Shown here in pieces: positions 1 through 5,576 of a stretch of 5,576 bases of DNA; the first letter of the stretch is position 1; each line of letters starts with the position of its first letter. Source of the stretch: Bacteroidota bacterium (lineage in GTDB: Bacteria; Bacteroidota; Bacteroidia; Bacteroidales; Marinifilaceae); contig JAEXFF010000363.1 of NCBI GenBank assembly GCA_023400335.1, forward strand, positions 1-5,576, written 5' to 3'. The notes below the pieces were generated by a model. It searched no databases and was not told the origin of the DNA. It worked only from the letters and a program-made list of their open reading frames with translations. Made by a program: the position numbers and the translations under genes.

Positions 1-1858
1 CTCCTAAAGCATGTTCATCCAGTTCGGCTCTTCCTGTTTTCCGGGCAACAGTCTGAATTTCCGGGATATCCATCAATATTTTTTCAGTTATTGCTCCCAT
101 GCGGTCTGATTCTTCCAGTGAGATGCCCGGCATTGTACTGATATTGATCGTGAGAGAACCTTCGTTGAACGGCGGTAAGAAGCTCCGCCCCAGGCCCAAC
201 ATAACGATCAGTGAAAAAATAAATAAGCCCCCTGTAATTCCCAGAATCGTTTTTTTGTGGGTTAGTGCTTTGGATAAGGCACTTTTGTACCCTTTTTTGA
301 GTATACGGGATACATAAGGTTCCTTTTCGCTTTTTTTCAACGCTTTTTTGGTGGTCAGCATATAGCTGCTCATTACCGGAGTCAGGGTTAAAGCAACGAT
401 TGTGGAGGCAAAAAGAGCTACGATAAAAGCAATACCCAGTGGGATTAGCATACGTCCTTCCATGCCTGAAAGGAAGAAGAGCGGTAAGAAACAAGCAATG
501 ATAATGAGAGTCGAATTGAGTATCGGCATCCGTACTTCTTTGGAAGCTTCGAAAACAACTTCCAGTGTTGCCTTCCGTTGTTCCGCGGGAAGTAGGTGGT
601 TTTCCCGTAGCCGTTTATAGACGTTTTCTACATCCACGATGGCATCGTCTACAAGCGATCCGATGGCAATAGCCAGTCCCCCCAGGCTCATTGTGTTAAT
701 GGTTAGTCCCAGAGCGTGCAATACGAGTATGGCGACCAGTAAAGATAGGGGGAGGGCCACCAGCGAGATAATGGTTGTCCGGAAGTTCATCAGGAAAAAG
801 AACAGGACGATAATGACGAATATGGCTCCTTCAAATAAGGCTTTTTGTATATTATCGATGGAACTGCTGATAAAACGGGATTGACGGAAAATGTCGGTAG
901 AAATATGTACATCTGCAGGTAGTGTCTTTTGCAGTTCCTGTAAAGATAGGTCTAATTTATCGGTCAATTCCAGGGTATTGGTAGAAGGTTGTTTCGTGAC
1001 GGTTACCAATACGGCAGGCTTCCCTTTTTCAGAAGCTACTCCCAGTTTCGGCGTTTTAGCACCGATTTGTACGGTAGCTATGTCTGAAATGAGAATGGGT
1101 ACATCGTTGACCGTTTTGACAACGGCTTTGCCCAATTCTTCCAGATGAGTTGTGGCCAGTATCCCCTGAATAATGTATTCGTTTCCATATTCGTATAGGA
1201 TGCCTCCTGTCGAATTCTGGTTCATATTTTCAAGCACAGGCAGGATTTCATCCAGGGCGATGTTGTAGTGTTTCATACGGGCAGGATCAAGCAAAATTTG
1301 ATATTCTTTGATATCTCCTCCGATTACTGCCACCTGAGCAACTCCTCCTGTGGAAAGGAGGCGGGGACGGATGGTCCAGTCCGCAATGGTCCGCAAGTCC
1401 TGAAGAGAGGTGGAATCGGCTGTCAGACCGATAATCATCATCTCTCCCAGAATGGAAGATTGGGGGCCCAGGGTGGGTTGGCCGACATTGGAAGGCAGGG
1501 CGTCTCCCAGGGTAGCTAATTTTTCGGATACAATTTGCCGGGCCGTATAGATATTTGTACCCCAGTCAAATTCCACCCATACTACCGAGAACCCTGTGGT
1601 AGAGGAGGAGCGGACACGGCGGACGTCCGTAGCTCCGTTTACAGCTGTTTCTACCGGGAAAGTTACCAGACGTTCGACTTCTTCTGGTGCCATTCCCTGG
1701 GCTTCTGTCATAACTACTACTGTGGGGGCATTCAAATCCGGAAATACGTCTACTTCCATACGGGAAGCGGTATAGCTCCCCCAGAGAAGAAGCGTTACGG
1801 CTGCGATAATAATCAGTAGCCGGTTGTGTAAAGAATATTGTATGATTTTATTCAGCAT
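1..1858 (-). CDS. CusA/CzcA-family heavy-metal efflux RND pump, N-terminal 619 residues (3' end outside window)
   Basis: Inner-membrane proton-driven pump of the heavy-metal RND family, expected to export metal cations with the adaptor encoded just upstream. The ATG at 1858 is the first possible start, because a TGA lies in frame two codons before it. The frame stays open to the window edge. Visible layout: TM1 about residues 13-30; periplasmic porter region to about 335, including VDVFPDLNAPTV (36-47); TM2-TM6 about 341-495; TM7 about 537-556; then the second porter region, FLPPFNEG (560-567). The TM4 proton-relay motif reads GSLVDDAIVDVEN, with D404, D405, D409 and E411. D404 and E411 match CusA D405 and E412; the other two aspartates are extra. 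Aligned from memory with E. coli CusA, the metal-site Met573 position is Asn572, so Cu/Ag specificity is doubtful. The CusA M623/M672 equivalents lie outside the window. Family is certain; substrate is not. Confidence 0.95.
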   Translation of the reverse strand, partial: MLNKIIQYSLHNRLLIIIAAVTLLLWGSYTASRMEVDVFPDLNAPTVVVMTEAQGMAPEEVERLVTFPVETAVNGATDVRRVRSSSTTGFSVVWVEFDWGTNIYTARQIVSEKLATLGDALPSNVGQPTLGPQSSILGEMMIIGLTADSTSLQDLRTIADWTIRPRLLSTGGVAQVAVIGGDIKEYQILLDPARMKHYNIALDEILPVLENMNQNSTGGILYEYGNEYIIQGILATTHLEELGKAVVKTVNDVPILISDIATVQIGAKTPKLGVASEKGKPAVLVTVTKQPSTNTLELTDKLDLSLQELQKTLPADVHISTDIFRQSRFISSSIDNIQKALFEGAIFVIIVLFFFLMNFRTTIISLVALPLSLLVAILVLHALGLTINTMSLGGLAIAIGSLVDDAIVDVENVYKRLRENHLLPAEQRKATLEVVFEASKEVRMPILNSTLIIIACFLPLFFLSGMEGRMLIPLGIAFIVALFASTIVALTLTPVMSSYMLTTKKALKKSEKEPYVSRILKKGYKSALSKALTHKKTILGITGGLFIFSLIVMLGLGRSFLPPFNEGSLTINISTMPGISLEESDRMGAITEKILMDIPEIQTVARKTGRAELDEHALG

Positions 1859-1928
1859 AATTCATTCGATAAAAAGTATAGGTATAAAAATGAGATCGGT
1901 TTTCCGCTTTAAAAAGGGTTTTTCTCCG

Positions 1929-3158
1929 TTAATGTTCATGACTGTGGCCGTGGGGAATCGTTCCGGAAGCGGATGCCATCTTTACCTGATAAGCTCCTTT
2001 GGTCACTACTCTTTCTCCCGGATGCAGGCCTTTTAAAACCTGCACTTGTTTCCCATCGTTCATTCCCAAACTGACTTCCTGCTTGCGATAGCCTTCTTCG
2101 TCCAGTTGCACGTAGACGTAAAACAAACCCATTTCATTGGTCAGGGCGGAAAGCGGTAGGGTAATTGCATCCTCTATGGGAGCCGAAATGAGGTAGATTT
2201 CGGCGAACGAACCGGGAATGACTTCTCCTTTGTTATCAAATTCAAAGCTGACGGGGATATGGAAGGCATCATTGGCAGAAGCTTTACCGATGGAAAGTAA
2301 TTTCCCGTTTAAATCGGATAAAACATATACTTTGTTATCGTAAGGCGTTTTAAAATTAGCACTCCGGATGCTGTTTAACCTGTTGTAGTATTTTTCGGAT
2401 ACTTCAGCTTTTAAAATCAGTTTTTTATTTTGGGATACGGTGGCAAGGGGTTGTCCTATAGTGATATACTCTCCTTCTTTCACCAGAATATTTTTCAAAT
2501 GTCCGTTTAGAGGAGAGGTAACTCCTATACCATTGACCGTTTGTTTATCGGAAATGGCTTCGAAAGCAATTTTTGCATTTTCGTAATCCAGGCGACTTGC
2601 TTCATATTCCCGTTGGGATATAATTTTGTCTTTTACTAAAGACTGGGCCCGTTCGTATTCGGATTTTGCTTTTTCATAGTTGGCTTTTACCTTCGAATAA
2701 TAATCTCCTTCTCCCAAATGTTTGGAAGAAATGTGGAAAAGGGTTTGATTTTTATTTACAGCGGTTCCTTCTGTGATTTTGCGATTGTATGTAACAATAC
2801 CGTTTGCTGTGGCTACGATTACGGATTCATCTCCCGGGGCCGGCAGGATTTGGCCGCTGGTTTTGATTACGCCGTGAAAGGTGGCCGGTTGTATTTCTTT
2901 CACTTCAAATTCCGTTTTTGCAGCCTGGGCTTTTGTGAAAATGATTTCGTCCGCATGCTTGTCCTTGTCCGAAAGGTTGTGGTCGTGATTGTGTTCTTCC
3001 CCTTCTGCTTCATGGTCGTGATCTTCCGCTTCATGATCGTGGCGTGCGTGCTCTTCTGCACTTTCTTGCCGGTGATCTTTTGCGGAATGGGGGGTATGGT
3101 TCTTACAGCCGTATAAAAATAAGGATAAGGAAATAAGGAAAAATAAAATTGTTCTCAT
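1929..3158 (-). CDS. Lipoprotein periplasmic adaptor (membrane fusion) subunit of metal RND efflux, CusB/CzcB-like, His-rich
   Basis: Adaptor that should link the RND pump encoded 70 bp downstream to an outer-membrane channel. From the ATG at 3158 it has 409 residues. A signal peptide (1-17) ends in a lipobox FLYGC, with Cys18 as the probable lipidated residue. Residues 21-68 are rich in His, Asp and Glu (12 His) and include two copies of HDHEAE. After this come a barrel/lipoyl half (about 87-145), a helical hairpin rich in Lys/Glu/Tyr (about 152-205), the second lipoyl half (TSPLNGHLKNILVKEGE, 214-230), a beta-barrel (about 245-325) and a membrane-proximal domain (about 330-395). The C-terminus is HGHSHEH, so both ends carry metal ligands. 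An in-frame TTG two codons upstream (3164) is a possible but less likely start. The His regions suggest metal capture near the pump (inference); the metal could be Zn, Co, Ni, Cd or Cu. Confidence 0.92.
   Translation of the reverse strand: MRTILFFLISLSLFLYGCKNHTPHSAKDHRQESAEEHARHDHEAEDHDHEAEGEEHNHDHNLSDKDKHADEIIFTKAQAAKTEFEVKEIQPATFHGVIKTSGQILPAPGDESVIVATANGIVTYNRKITEGTAVNKNQTLFHISSKHLGEGDYYSKVKANYEKAKSEYERAQSLVKDKIISQREYEASRLDYENAKIAFEAISDKQTVNGIGVTSPLNGHLKNILVKEGEYITIGQPLATVSQNKKLILKAEVSEKYYNRLNSIRSANFKTPYDNKVYVLSDLNGKLLSIGKASANDAFHIPVSFEFDNKGEVIPGSFAEIYLISAPIEDAITLPLSALTNEMGLFYVYVQLDEEGYRKQEVSLGMNDGKQVQVLKGLHPGERVVTKGAYQVKMASASGTIPHGHSHEH
3007..3048 (-). repeat. Short tandem 21-nt repeat in the His-rich region of the adaptor gene
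   Basis: Two adjacent 21-nt units (3007-3027 and 3028-3048 on the plus strand) share 13 of their first 14 bases and then diverge. They encode consecutive HDHEAE heptads at about residues 40-53 of the adaptor. The period is a whole number of codons, so copy number could change without a frameshift. This is a coding repeat, not a separate element. Confidence 0.6.
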
Positions 3159-3223
3159 ATTCAATAATGTTAAGTAAATAGATCGGTAATAAACATCCTT
3201 CCGCCTGTATTCGGACGGACGGA

Positions 3224-3243
3224 GATTCGGCCAAGGCCGGATC
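3224..3243. repeat. GC-rich inverted repeat in the spacer between the His/Cys-rich gene and the adaptor gene
   Basis: A 20-bp dyad: arms of 9 bases pair except at one position (3227/3240, G·U if transcribed as plus RNA, A·C as minus RNA), with an AA centre at 3233-3234. The core is CGGCC-AA-GGCCG. It starts about 9 bp after the stop of the upstream gene in the direction of transcription. It is followed by three CGGA repeats (3212-3223) rather than a T-run, so it is not a normal intrinsic terminator. It could be an intercistronic hairpin affecting mRNA stability or relative expression, or a protein-binding dyad. The rest of the 94-bp spacer (3159-3252) is AT-rich and shows no good promoter match. 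Confidence 0.5.
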
Positions 3244-3252
3244 AGGATTTAC

Positions 3253-3657
3253 TTAACAAACGGGAGGGGCCCGGCTGGTTTTTGAGGAAGTAAAAAAGAG
3301 CAGAGGCAGGACTTCGTCGGGAGCTTCCGGAAAAGGACAGACTTCTGTTTTAAAAATACTCAGATAAATATTTTCAGCTATAATTCCCCAAATATGGAAA
3401 GAAGGCAGACTGTTCCCTTCGTCCATTTGCTGGCGGGAAGATTCTGTCGGTTGTGTTTGTAATAATTGTGTGACGCAACCTGCATTATGGGTATGCGGAA
3501 CGGAAGAGCTTCTCTCTTCCGTATGTGCTGAAATATTACAATGCTGTGTGCTGAAACAGATAAAATTATCGTGATGGTGGTGAGGAAAAACAACGAATAC
3601 CAGCAGAATGGAGCAAGCCAGATAAAGGGGTAATATGTTGGTTAATTTTTTCCTCAT
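3253..3657 (-). CDS. Small His/Cys-rich membrane-anchored or secreted protein leading the metal-efflux operon
   Basis: A 134-residue protein when started at the ATG at 3657. An upstream in-frame ATG at 3714 would add 19 residues, but a strong promoter (3675-3705) lies inside that extension, so the shorter form is preferred. It begins with MRKK and a hydrophobic stretch (about 8-24), a signal peptide or single membrane anchor. Next come HHHH (26-29), C34, H39-C40, H45, H55, H57 and C61, then a Ser/Gln-rich linker. The tail has Cys107 and a C-terminal RAPPVC. Short proteins with a hydrophobic N-terminus, a His cluster and a C-terminal RAPP/RGPP are known from several uncharacterised families near metal transporters (DUF2946-like; in Bacteroidales possibly DUF6769, from memory). 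Its place as first gene before the adaptor suggests an envelope metal-binding accessory or sensor. The function is not established. Confidence 0.8.
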   Translation of the reverse strand: MRKKLTNILPLYLACSILLVFVVFPHHHHDNFICFSTQHCNISAHTEERSSSVPHTHNAGCVTQLLQTQPTESSRQQMDEGNSLPSFHIWGIIAENIYLSIFKTEVCPFPEAPDEVLPLLFFTSSKTSRAPPVC

Positions 3658-3674
3658 GTCTTCCAAAGAATATG

Positions 3675-3705
3675 CAAATATAACTAATCCTGGAATATAT
3701 GCAAA
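3675..3705 (-). promoter_or_regulatory. Bacteroides-type promoter for the metal-efflux operon
   Basis: Read on the minus strand there is TTTG (3705-3702), a 19-nt spacer, then TATATTTG (3682-3675). This matches the Bacteroidota primary sigma pattern (TTTG, 19-20 nt, TAnnTTTG) at every specified base. Transcription would begin a few bases further on, giving only a short leader of about 10-15 nt before the ATG at 3657. This supports that start and means the three downstream genes can be driven together. Confidence 0.75.
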
Positions 3706-3724
3706 GGTTTCCATTTGAAATCAA

Positions 3725-3752
3725 TGTTACAGAGCCTGAAGGCTTTGTAACA
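3725..3752. terminator. Strong 12-bp stem-loop between mgsA and the efflux operon (terminator or operator dyad)
   Basis: Arms 3725-3736 and 3741-3752 pair at 11 of 12 positions around a 4-nt loop (3737-3740). The exception, 3732/3745, is G·U in plus-strand RNA and A·C in minus-strand RNA. It sits 10 bp past the mgsA stop codon, the usual place for a terminator, but the following minus-strand sequence (TTGATTTC) is only a weak T-tract. It also ends 19 bp upstream of the -33 box of the next promoter, so a regulator-binding site is an alternative. Confidence 0.55.
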
Positions 3753-3762
3753 GTTTGCCATT

Positions 3763-4146
3763 TTACTGGGGTGAATGACAGTCTAAAAAACCCTGAATCA
3801 TCATTTCGGCAGTAGCGGGGTTGGTTGCTATGGGGATGTTGTGTACATCGCAAACCCGCATTAGCATTTGTACATCCGGTTCGTGCGGGTGTTTTCCCAG
3901 GGGATCACGGAAAAAGATTACCATCTGTACTTTGTGCTCTGCTACCAGGGCAGCAATCTGCGCGTCTCCTCCCAGAGGGCCGGATAATAGCCTTTCTACT
4001 TCTAAACCTGCGTCCTGGGCGTGCTTACCGGTTGTTCCGGTGGCTACGATTTCCGTTCCTACAGATTTCAGAAAATCCATATGCCTGTTCAGGAAAGCGA
4101 CCATTTCTGCTTTTTTCCCATCGTGGGCAATAACAGCAATTTTCAT
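3763..4146 (-). CDS. mgsA: Methylglyoxal synthase
   Basis: Converts dihydroxyacetone phosphate to methylglyoxal and phosphate, the cytoplasmic bypass of lower glycolysis used when phosphate is short or sugar phosphates build up. The 127 residues carry the family's active-site motifs: IAHDGKK (6-12; H8, D9, K12), ATGTTG (35-40; phosphate-binding threonines), SGPLGGD (55-61) with D61 matching the E. coli catalytic Asp71, FFRDPL (78-83), and PHEPD (87-91) with H88 and D91 matching E. coli His98 and Asp101. CDVHNIPIATNPATA (99-113) is also typical. It is shorter than the 152-residue E. coli enzyme, lacking the N-terminal extension and part of the C-terminus, and is close in size to Bacillus-type enzymes. 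The ATG at 4146 places the first beta-strand at residue 2, as in short homologues. It has its own candidate promoter, and no link to metal efflux is evident. Confidence 0.97.
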   Translation of the reverse strand: MKIAVIAHDGKKAEMVAFLNRHMDFLKSVGTEIVATGTTGKHAQDAGLEVERLLSGPLGGDAQIAALVAEHKVQMVIFFRDPLGKHPHEPDVQMLMRVCDVHNIPIATNPATAEMMIQGFLDCHSPQ

Positions 4147-4182
4147 AATTCGAATAAGTTTTATGGTTTATAAATCAGGAAA

Positions 4183-4213
4183 CGAAAGTACGAAAAAAAT
4201 CAGTATAGTAAAA
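4183..4213 (-). promoter_or_regulatory. Candidate Bacteroides-type promoter for mgsA
   Basis: On the minus strand, TTTT (4213-4210) is followed by a 19-nt spacer and TACTTTCG (4190-4183). This deviates from TTTG...TAnnTTTG at one base in each box. It lies about 36 bp upstream of the mgsA ATG in the 111-bp gap after the DUF4396 gene. No convincing terminator hairpin separates that gene from this site, so read-through is also possible. Confidence 0.5.
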
Positions 4214-4257
4214 CGGTTGACAAGAAAACAAACTGTAGATAAAGGGAAAATATAAGC

Positions 4258-4983
4258 TTACATACCGTGCTTAATGCCTTTTCTGATGAGGAACCGGTTT
4301 ACCGGAAAGGAGGTCAGAAAACCGGTGCACATGGCAATTTGCATCATAAACCAGTATTCAAAAGTAGTTTTCTGAAAAGGAGCGGCTGAAAAAATGCCGA
4401 ACATGACGATTGCCATCCAGCCGTACATTCCGGCTTGCCAGGCGGTCAAAGAAAGAAAATCAGCTTTTAGGGCTTTTTGTATGGTTTGTTTTACAGAGAG
4501 AGGTTCCATGGAACGGATAGCAGCATATTGGAAAAATATGCCGAAGAAAAGAGCGAGTATATAATCGAGTACCCATTGCCCGGCCAGCGTACTTCCTCCT
4601 ATAAAAATAGGGATAAAAAAAGTGAATCCTTCTCCGACAAGATCAGCCAGTGTACAACCGGCTCCGCAATGGAGAGTAGAAAGCGTAACCTGTTGCCAGT
4701 CCGGATGTGAATGATCCGGCATCTGCATCGGAGTTGTTCCGGCTTGACTATCTGTATGCTTGTTACTTTTCATCGGACCGTTCATCTGCATTACAGTTTG
4801 AGTCCTGCCTAAACGATAATAAGCCCAAAGTGTCAGCCAGCTTCCCCAAAGCCCGGAGAGAGGCCATACGGCTTCCATGATTTTCATCGGTTGCCTGTGC
4901 TTCCGGATGTCAAGATAAATAATAAGGGCTATAATGATACCGGAAATAACAAAAAACAGAGAAATGAATTTGAATAGTATCAT
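4258..4983 (-). CDS. DUF4396-type polytopic inner-membrane protein with Met/His-rich loop and HCGAGC motif
   Basis: A 241-residue membrane protein of unknown function, which I assign to the DUF4396 family from its STLHCGAGCTLADLVGE stretch (102-118). Hydrophobic segments lie at about 4-23, 37-56, 113-132, 136-156, 178-200 and 208-228. Between the second and third is a hydrophilic loop (about 60-100) with repeated Met and His: MQMNGPM (65-71), H76, MQMPDHSH (86-93), followed by H105, C106 and C110 at the start of the next segment. Such Met/His/Cys spacing resembles envelope Cu or other soft-metal sites, but no function is established for the family as far as I know. The ATG at 4983 precedes a hydrophobic N-terminus. 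The gene follows infB after a 213-bp gap and precedes mgsA by 111 bp. I see no consensus promoter directly upstream. Confidence 0.85.
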   Translation of the reverse strand: MILFKFISLFFVISGIIIALIIYLDIRKHRQPMKIMEAVWPLSGLWGSWLTLWAYYRLGRTQTVMQMNGPMKSNKHTDSQAGTTPMQMPDHSHPDWQQVTLSTLHCGAGCTLADLVGEGFTFFIPIFIGGSTLAGQWVLDYILALFFGIFFQYAAIRSMEPLSVKQTIQKALKADFLSLTAWQAGMYGWMAIVMFGIFSAAPFQKTTFEYWFMMQIAMCTGFLTSFPVNRFLIRKGIKHGM

Positions 4984-5196
4984 CTTTTTTTGTTTTTGTA
5001 ACGGGATCGGAAGGAAAAAGTTCGGGAGAAAAACTTTGTGAAGGGCGCTGAGTGGATAAATACGGACAAAAAACGAGCGTCCGGAAAAACGGCATGGAAT
5101 AAAGGTATTTTGTAACCCGGCTTCTCTTGGGAAGCATCGGTTCCTGACTCCAATAACAGTTTTCCCGGACGCTGCTTTTTAACTTTTCTATAAAAT
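4984..5196 (-). other. Intergenic region between infB and the DUF4396 gene
   Basis: This 213-bp gap holds no convincing coding frame. Its right-hand half (5068-5180) is the long inverted-repeat element described separately. The remaining part (4984-5067) becomes the leader of the DUF4396 gene. It is pyrimidine-rich on the minus strand and ends in an A-rich run just before the ATG, an arrangement compatible with Bacteroidota translation starts, which rarely use Shine-Dalgarno pairing. No good TAnnTTTG box was found. Confidence 0.6.
5068..5180 (-). terminator. Long stem with structured interior and T6 tail after infB (terminator or structured RNA)
   Basis: Arms 5076-5090 and 5159-5173 are 15 bases each and pair at 14 positions. 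The remaining pair (5085/5164) is A·C in plus RNA but U·G in minus RNA, so the stem is complete when transcribed in the infB direction. On the minus strand it is followed by CG and six T (5073-5068), as expected for an intrinsic terminator. The interior of 68 nt is unusually long and contains a second hairpin: GCTTC (5120-5124) against GAAGC (5131-5135), extended by AACC (5114-5117) against GGTT (5139-5142) with small bulges. On the plus strand the outer stem is followed by TTTTT (5176-5180), so termination could work both ways. It does not fold as a tRNA, and I do not recognise a known riboswitch. Confidence 0.6.
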
Positions 5197-5576
5197 TTAA
5201 AGTGTTTTCTTCACTTCTACTTCTTCATAAGCTTCAACCATATCACCGATCCGGAGGTCGTTGTAATTCGCAATATTCAGGCCGCATTCAAAACCTTTGG
5301 AGACTTCTTTTACGTCGTCTTTAAAGCGTTTTAGAGAACCTAATTCGCCGGAATAGACAACAATTCCATCCCGGATTACCCGTATTTTAGAAGAACGGGA
5401 AATCTTGCCTTCCCGGACGACACAGCCCGCAATGGTACCGACTTTCGAAATTTTGAATGTTTCCAGTACTTCCACCGTAGCTACGATTTCTTCTTTAATT
5501 TCCGGAGATAACATACCTTCCATGGCTGCTTTTATCTCTTCTATAGCGGTGTAAATAATAGAATACAGGCGGATAT
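5197..5576 (-). CDS. infB: Translation initiation factor IF-2, C-terminal 125 residues (5' end outside window)
   Basis: IF-2 is the GTPase that brings initiator fMet-tRNA to the 30S subunit and promotes subunit joining. Only the end is present: the frame is open to the window edge, so the internal ATG at 5523 is not a start. The visible part begins [20 protein letters not shown], the end of domain III and the following long helix, and continues into the C-terminal beta-barrel that binds fMet-tRNA. Recognisable stretches are [65 protein letters not shown] and the terminal EVKKTL. These follow E. coli IF-2 closely. The TAA at 5199-5197 is followed by the long stem-loop, which probably ends this transcript. 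Confidence 0.97.
   Translation of the reverse strand, partial: IRLYSIIYTAIEEIKAAMEGMLSPEIKEEIVATVEVLETFKISKVGTIAGCVVREGKISRSSKIRVIRDGIVVYSGELGSLKRFKDDVKEVSKGFECGLNIANYNDLRIGDMVEAYEEVEVKKTL

Noticed and set aside
84..494. 136-codon open frame on the minus strand
   Set aside because: It lies in another frame inside the RND pump gene, whose translation is clearly homologous to CusA/CzcA; the alternative product has no recognisable features.
1859..1928. Separate promoter or terminator between the adaptor and pump genes
   Set aside because: The 70-bp spacer has only a 3-bp GCGG/CCG-type pairing and no clear TTTG...TAnnTTTG pair, so co-transcription is simpler.
2718..3116. 132-codon open frame on the plus strand, rich in Phe, Val and Cys
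   Set aside because: It is antisense to the adaptor gene; its composition is explained by the reverse of Lys/Glu/His-rich codons.
3159..3164. TTG start two codons upstream of the adaptor ATG
   Set aside because: The ATG at 3158 gives a normal lipoprotein signal peptide and ATG is preferred; the difference is only two residues.
3821..4255. Plus-strand open frames opposite mgsA
   Set aside because: They are antisense to a well-conserved mgsA carrying all its active-site motifs and show no family resemblance.
4910..5137. 75-codon minus-strand frame spanning the infB-DUF4396 gap
   Set aside because: It runs through the long inverted repeat and overlaps the start of the DUF4396 gene in another frame; its sequence looks like translated non-coding DNA.
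5091..5158. Interior of the long inverted repeat as a tRNA or known riboswitch
   Set aside because: No T-loop or anticodon arm arrangement is present, and no riboswitch core I know matches.
5068..5180. MITE or insertion-sequence remnant with 15-bp terminal inverted repeats
   Set aside because: No target-site duplication is seen; the flanking A and T runs and position after infB fit a terminator better.

Overview
The window looks like a chromosomal segment of a Bacteroidales (Bacteroidota) bacterium. This rests on moderate GC content, the absence of clear Shine-Dalgarno sites, promoters that fit the Bacteroides pattern (TTTG, about 19 nt, TAnnTTTG), and protein sequences of Bacteroidota character. 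This is an inference; no marker gene fixes the genus. All supported genes lie on the minus strand, so the biological reading order runs from the right end to the left end.

Layout in reading order: (1) 5576-5197, the 3' end of infB (translation initiation factor IF-2, C-terminal domain). (2) 5196-4984, a 213-bp gap dominated by a long imperfect inverted repeat (5068-5180) that looks like an elaborate terminator or structured RNA. (3) 4983-4258, a polytopic membrane protein of the DUF4396 type with a Met/His-rich loop and an HCGAGC motif. (4) 4146-3763, mgsA (methylglyoxal synthase), with its own candidate promoter. (5) A 28-bp dyad (3725-3752) and a near-perfect Bacteroides promoter (3705-3675). 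(6) A three-gene metal-efflux operon: a 134-residue His/Cys-rich small protein (3657-3253), a lipoprotein periplasmic adaptor of the CusB/CzcB type with a His-rich N-terminus and a His C-tail (3158-1929), and a CusA/CzcA-type RND pump (1858 to beyond position 1), of which the first 619 residues are visible.

How the parts work together: the adaptor and RND pump should form two parts of a tripartite heavy-metal exporter across both membranes. The outer-membrane channel is not in the window and may lie further downstream. The small His/Cys-rich protein, transcribed first, is probably an envelope metal-binding accessory. The DUF4396 protein carries potential metal ligands of its own, but it is separated from the operon by mgsA, so a functional link is only a suggestion. 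No regulator (MerR, ArsR, two-component) is encoded here. Metal specificity cannot be settled: the His-rich adaptor suggests a Zn/Ni/Co/Cu-type metal, and the pump appears to lack the first methionine of the CusA Cu/Ag site.

I see no mobile element, CRISPR array, tRNA or rRNA. The clearest items that annotation may miss are the structured element after infB, the dyad-plus-promoter region ahead of the efflux operon, and the little-studied His/Cys-rich first gene. None amounts to a demonstrated new system.
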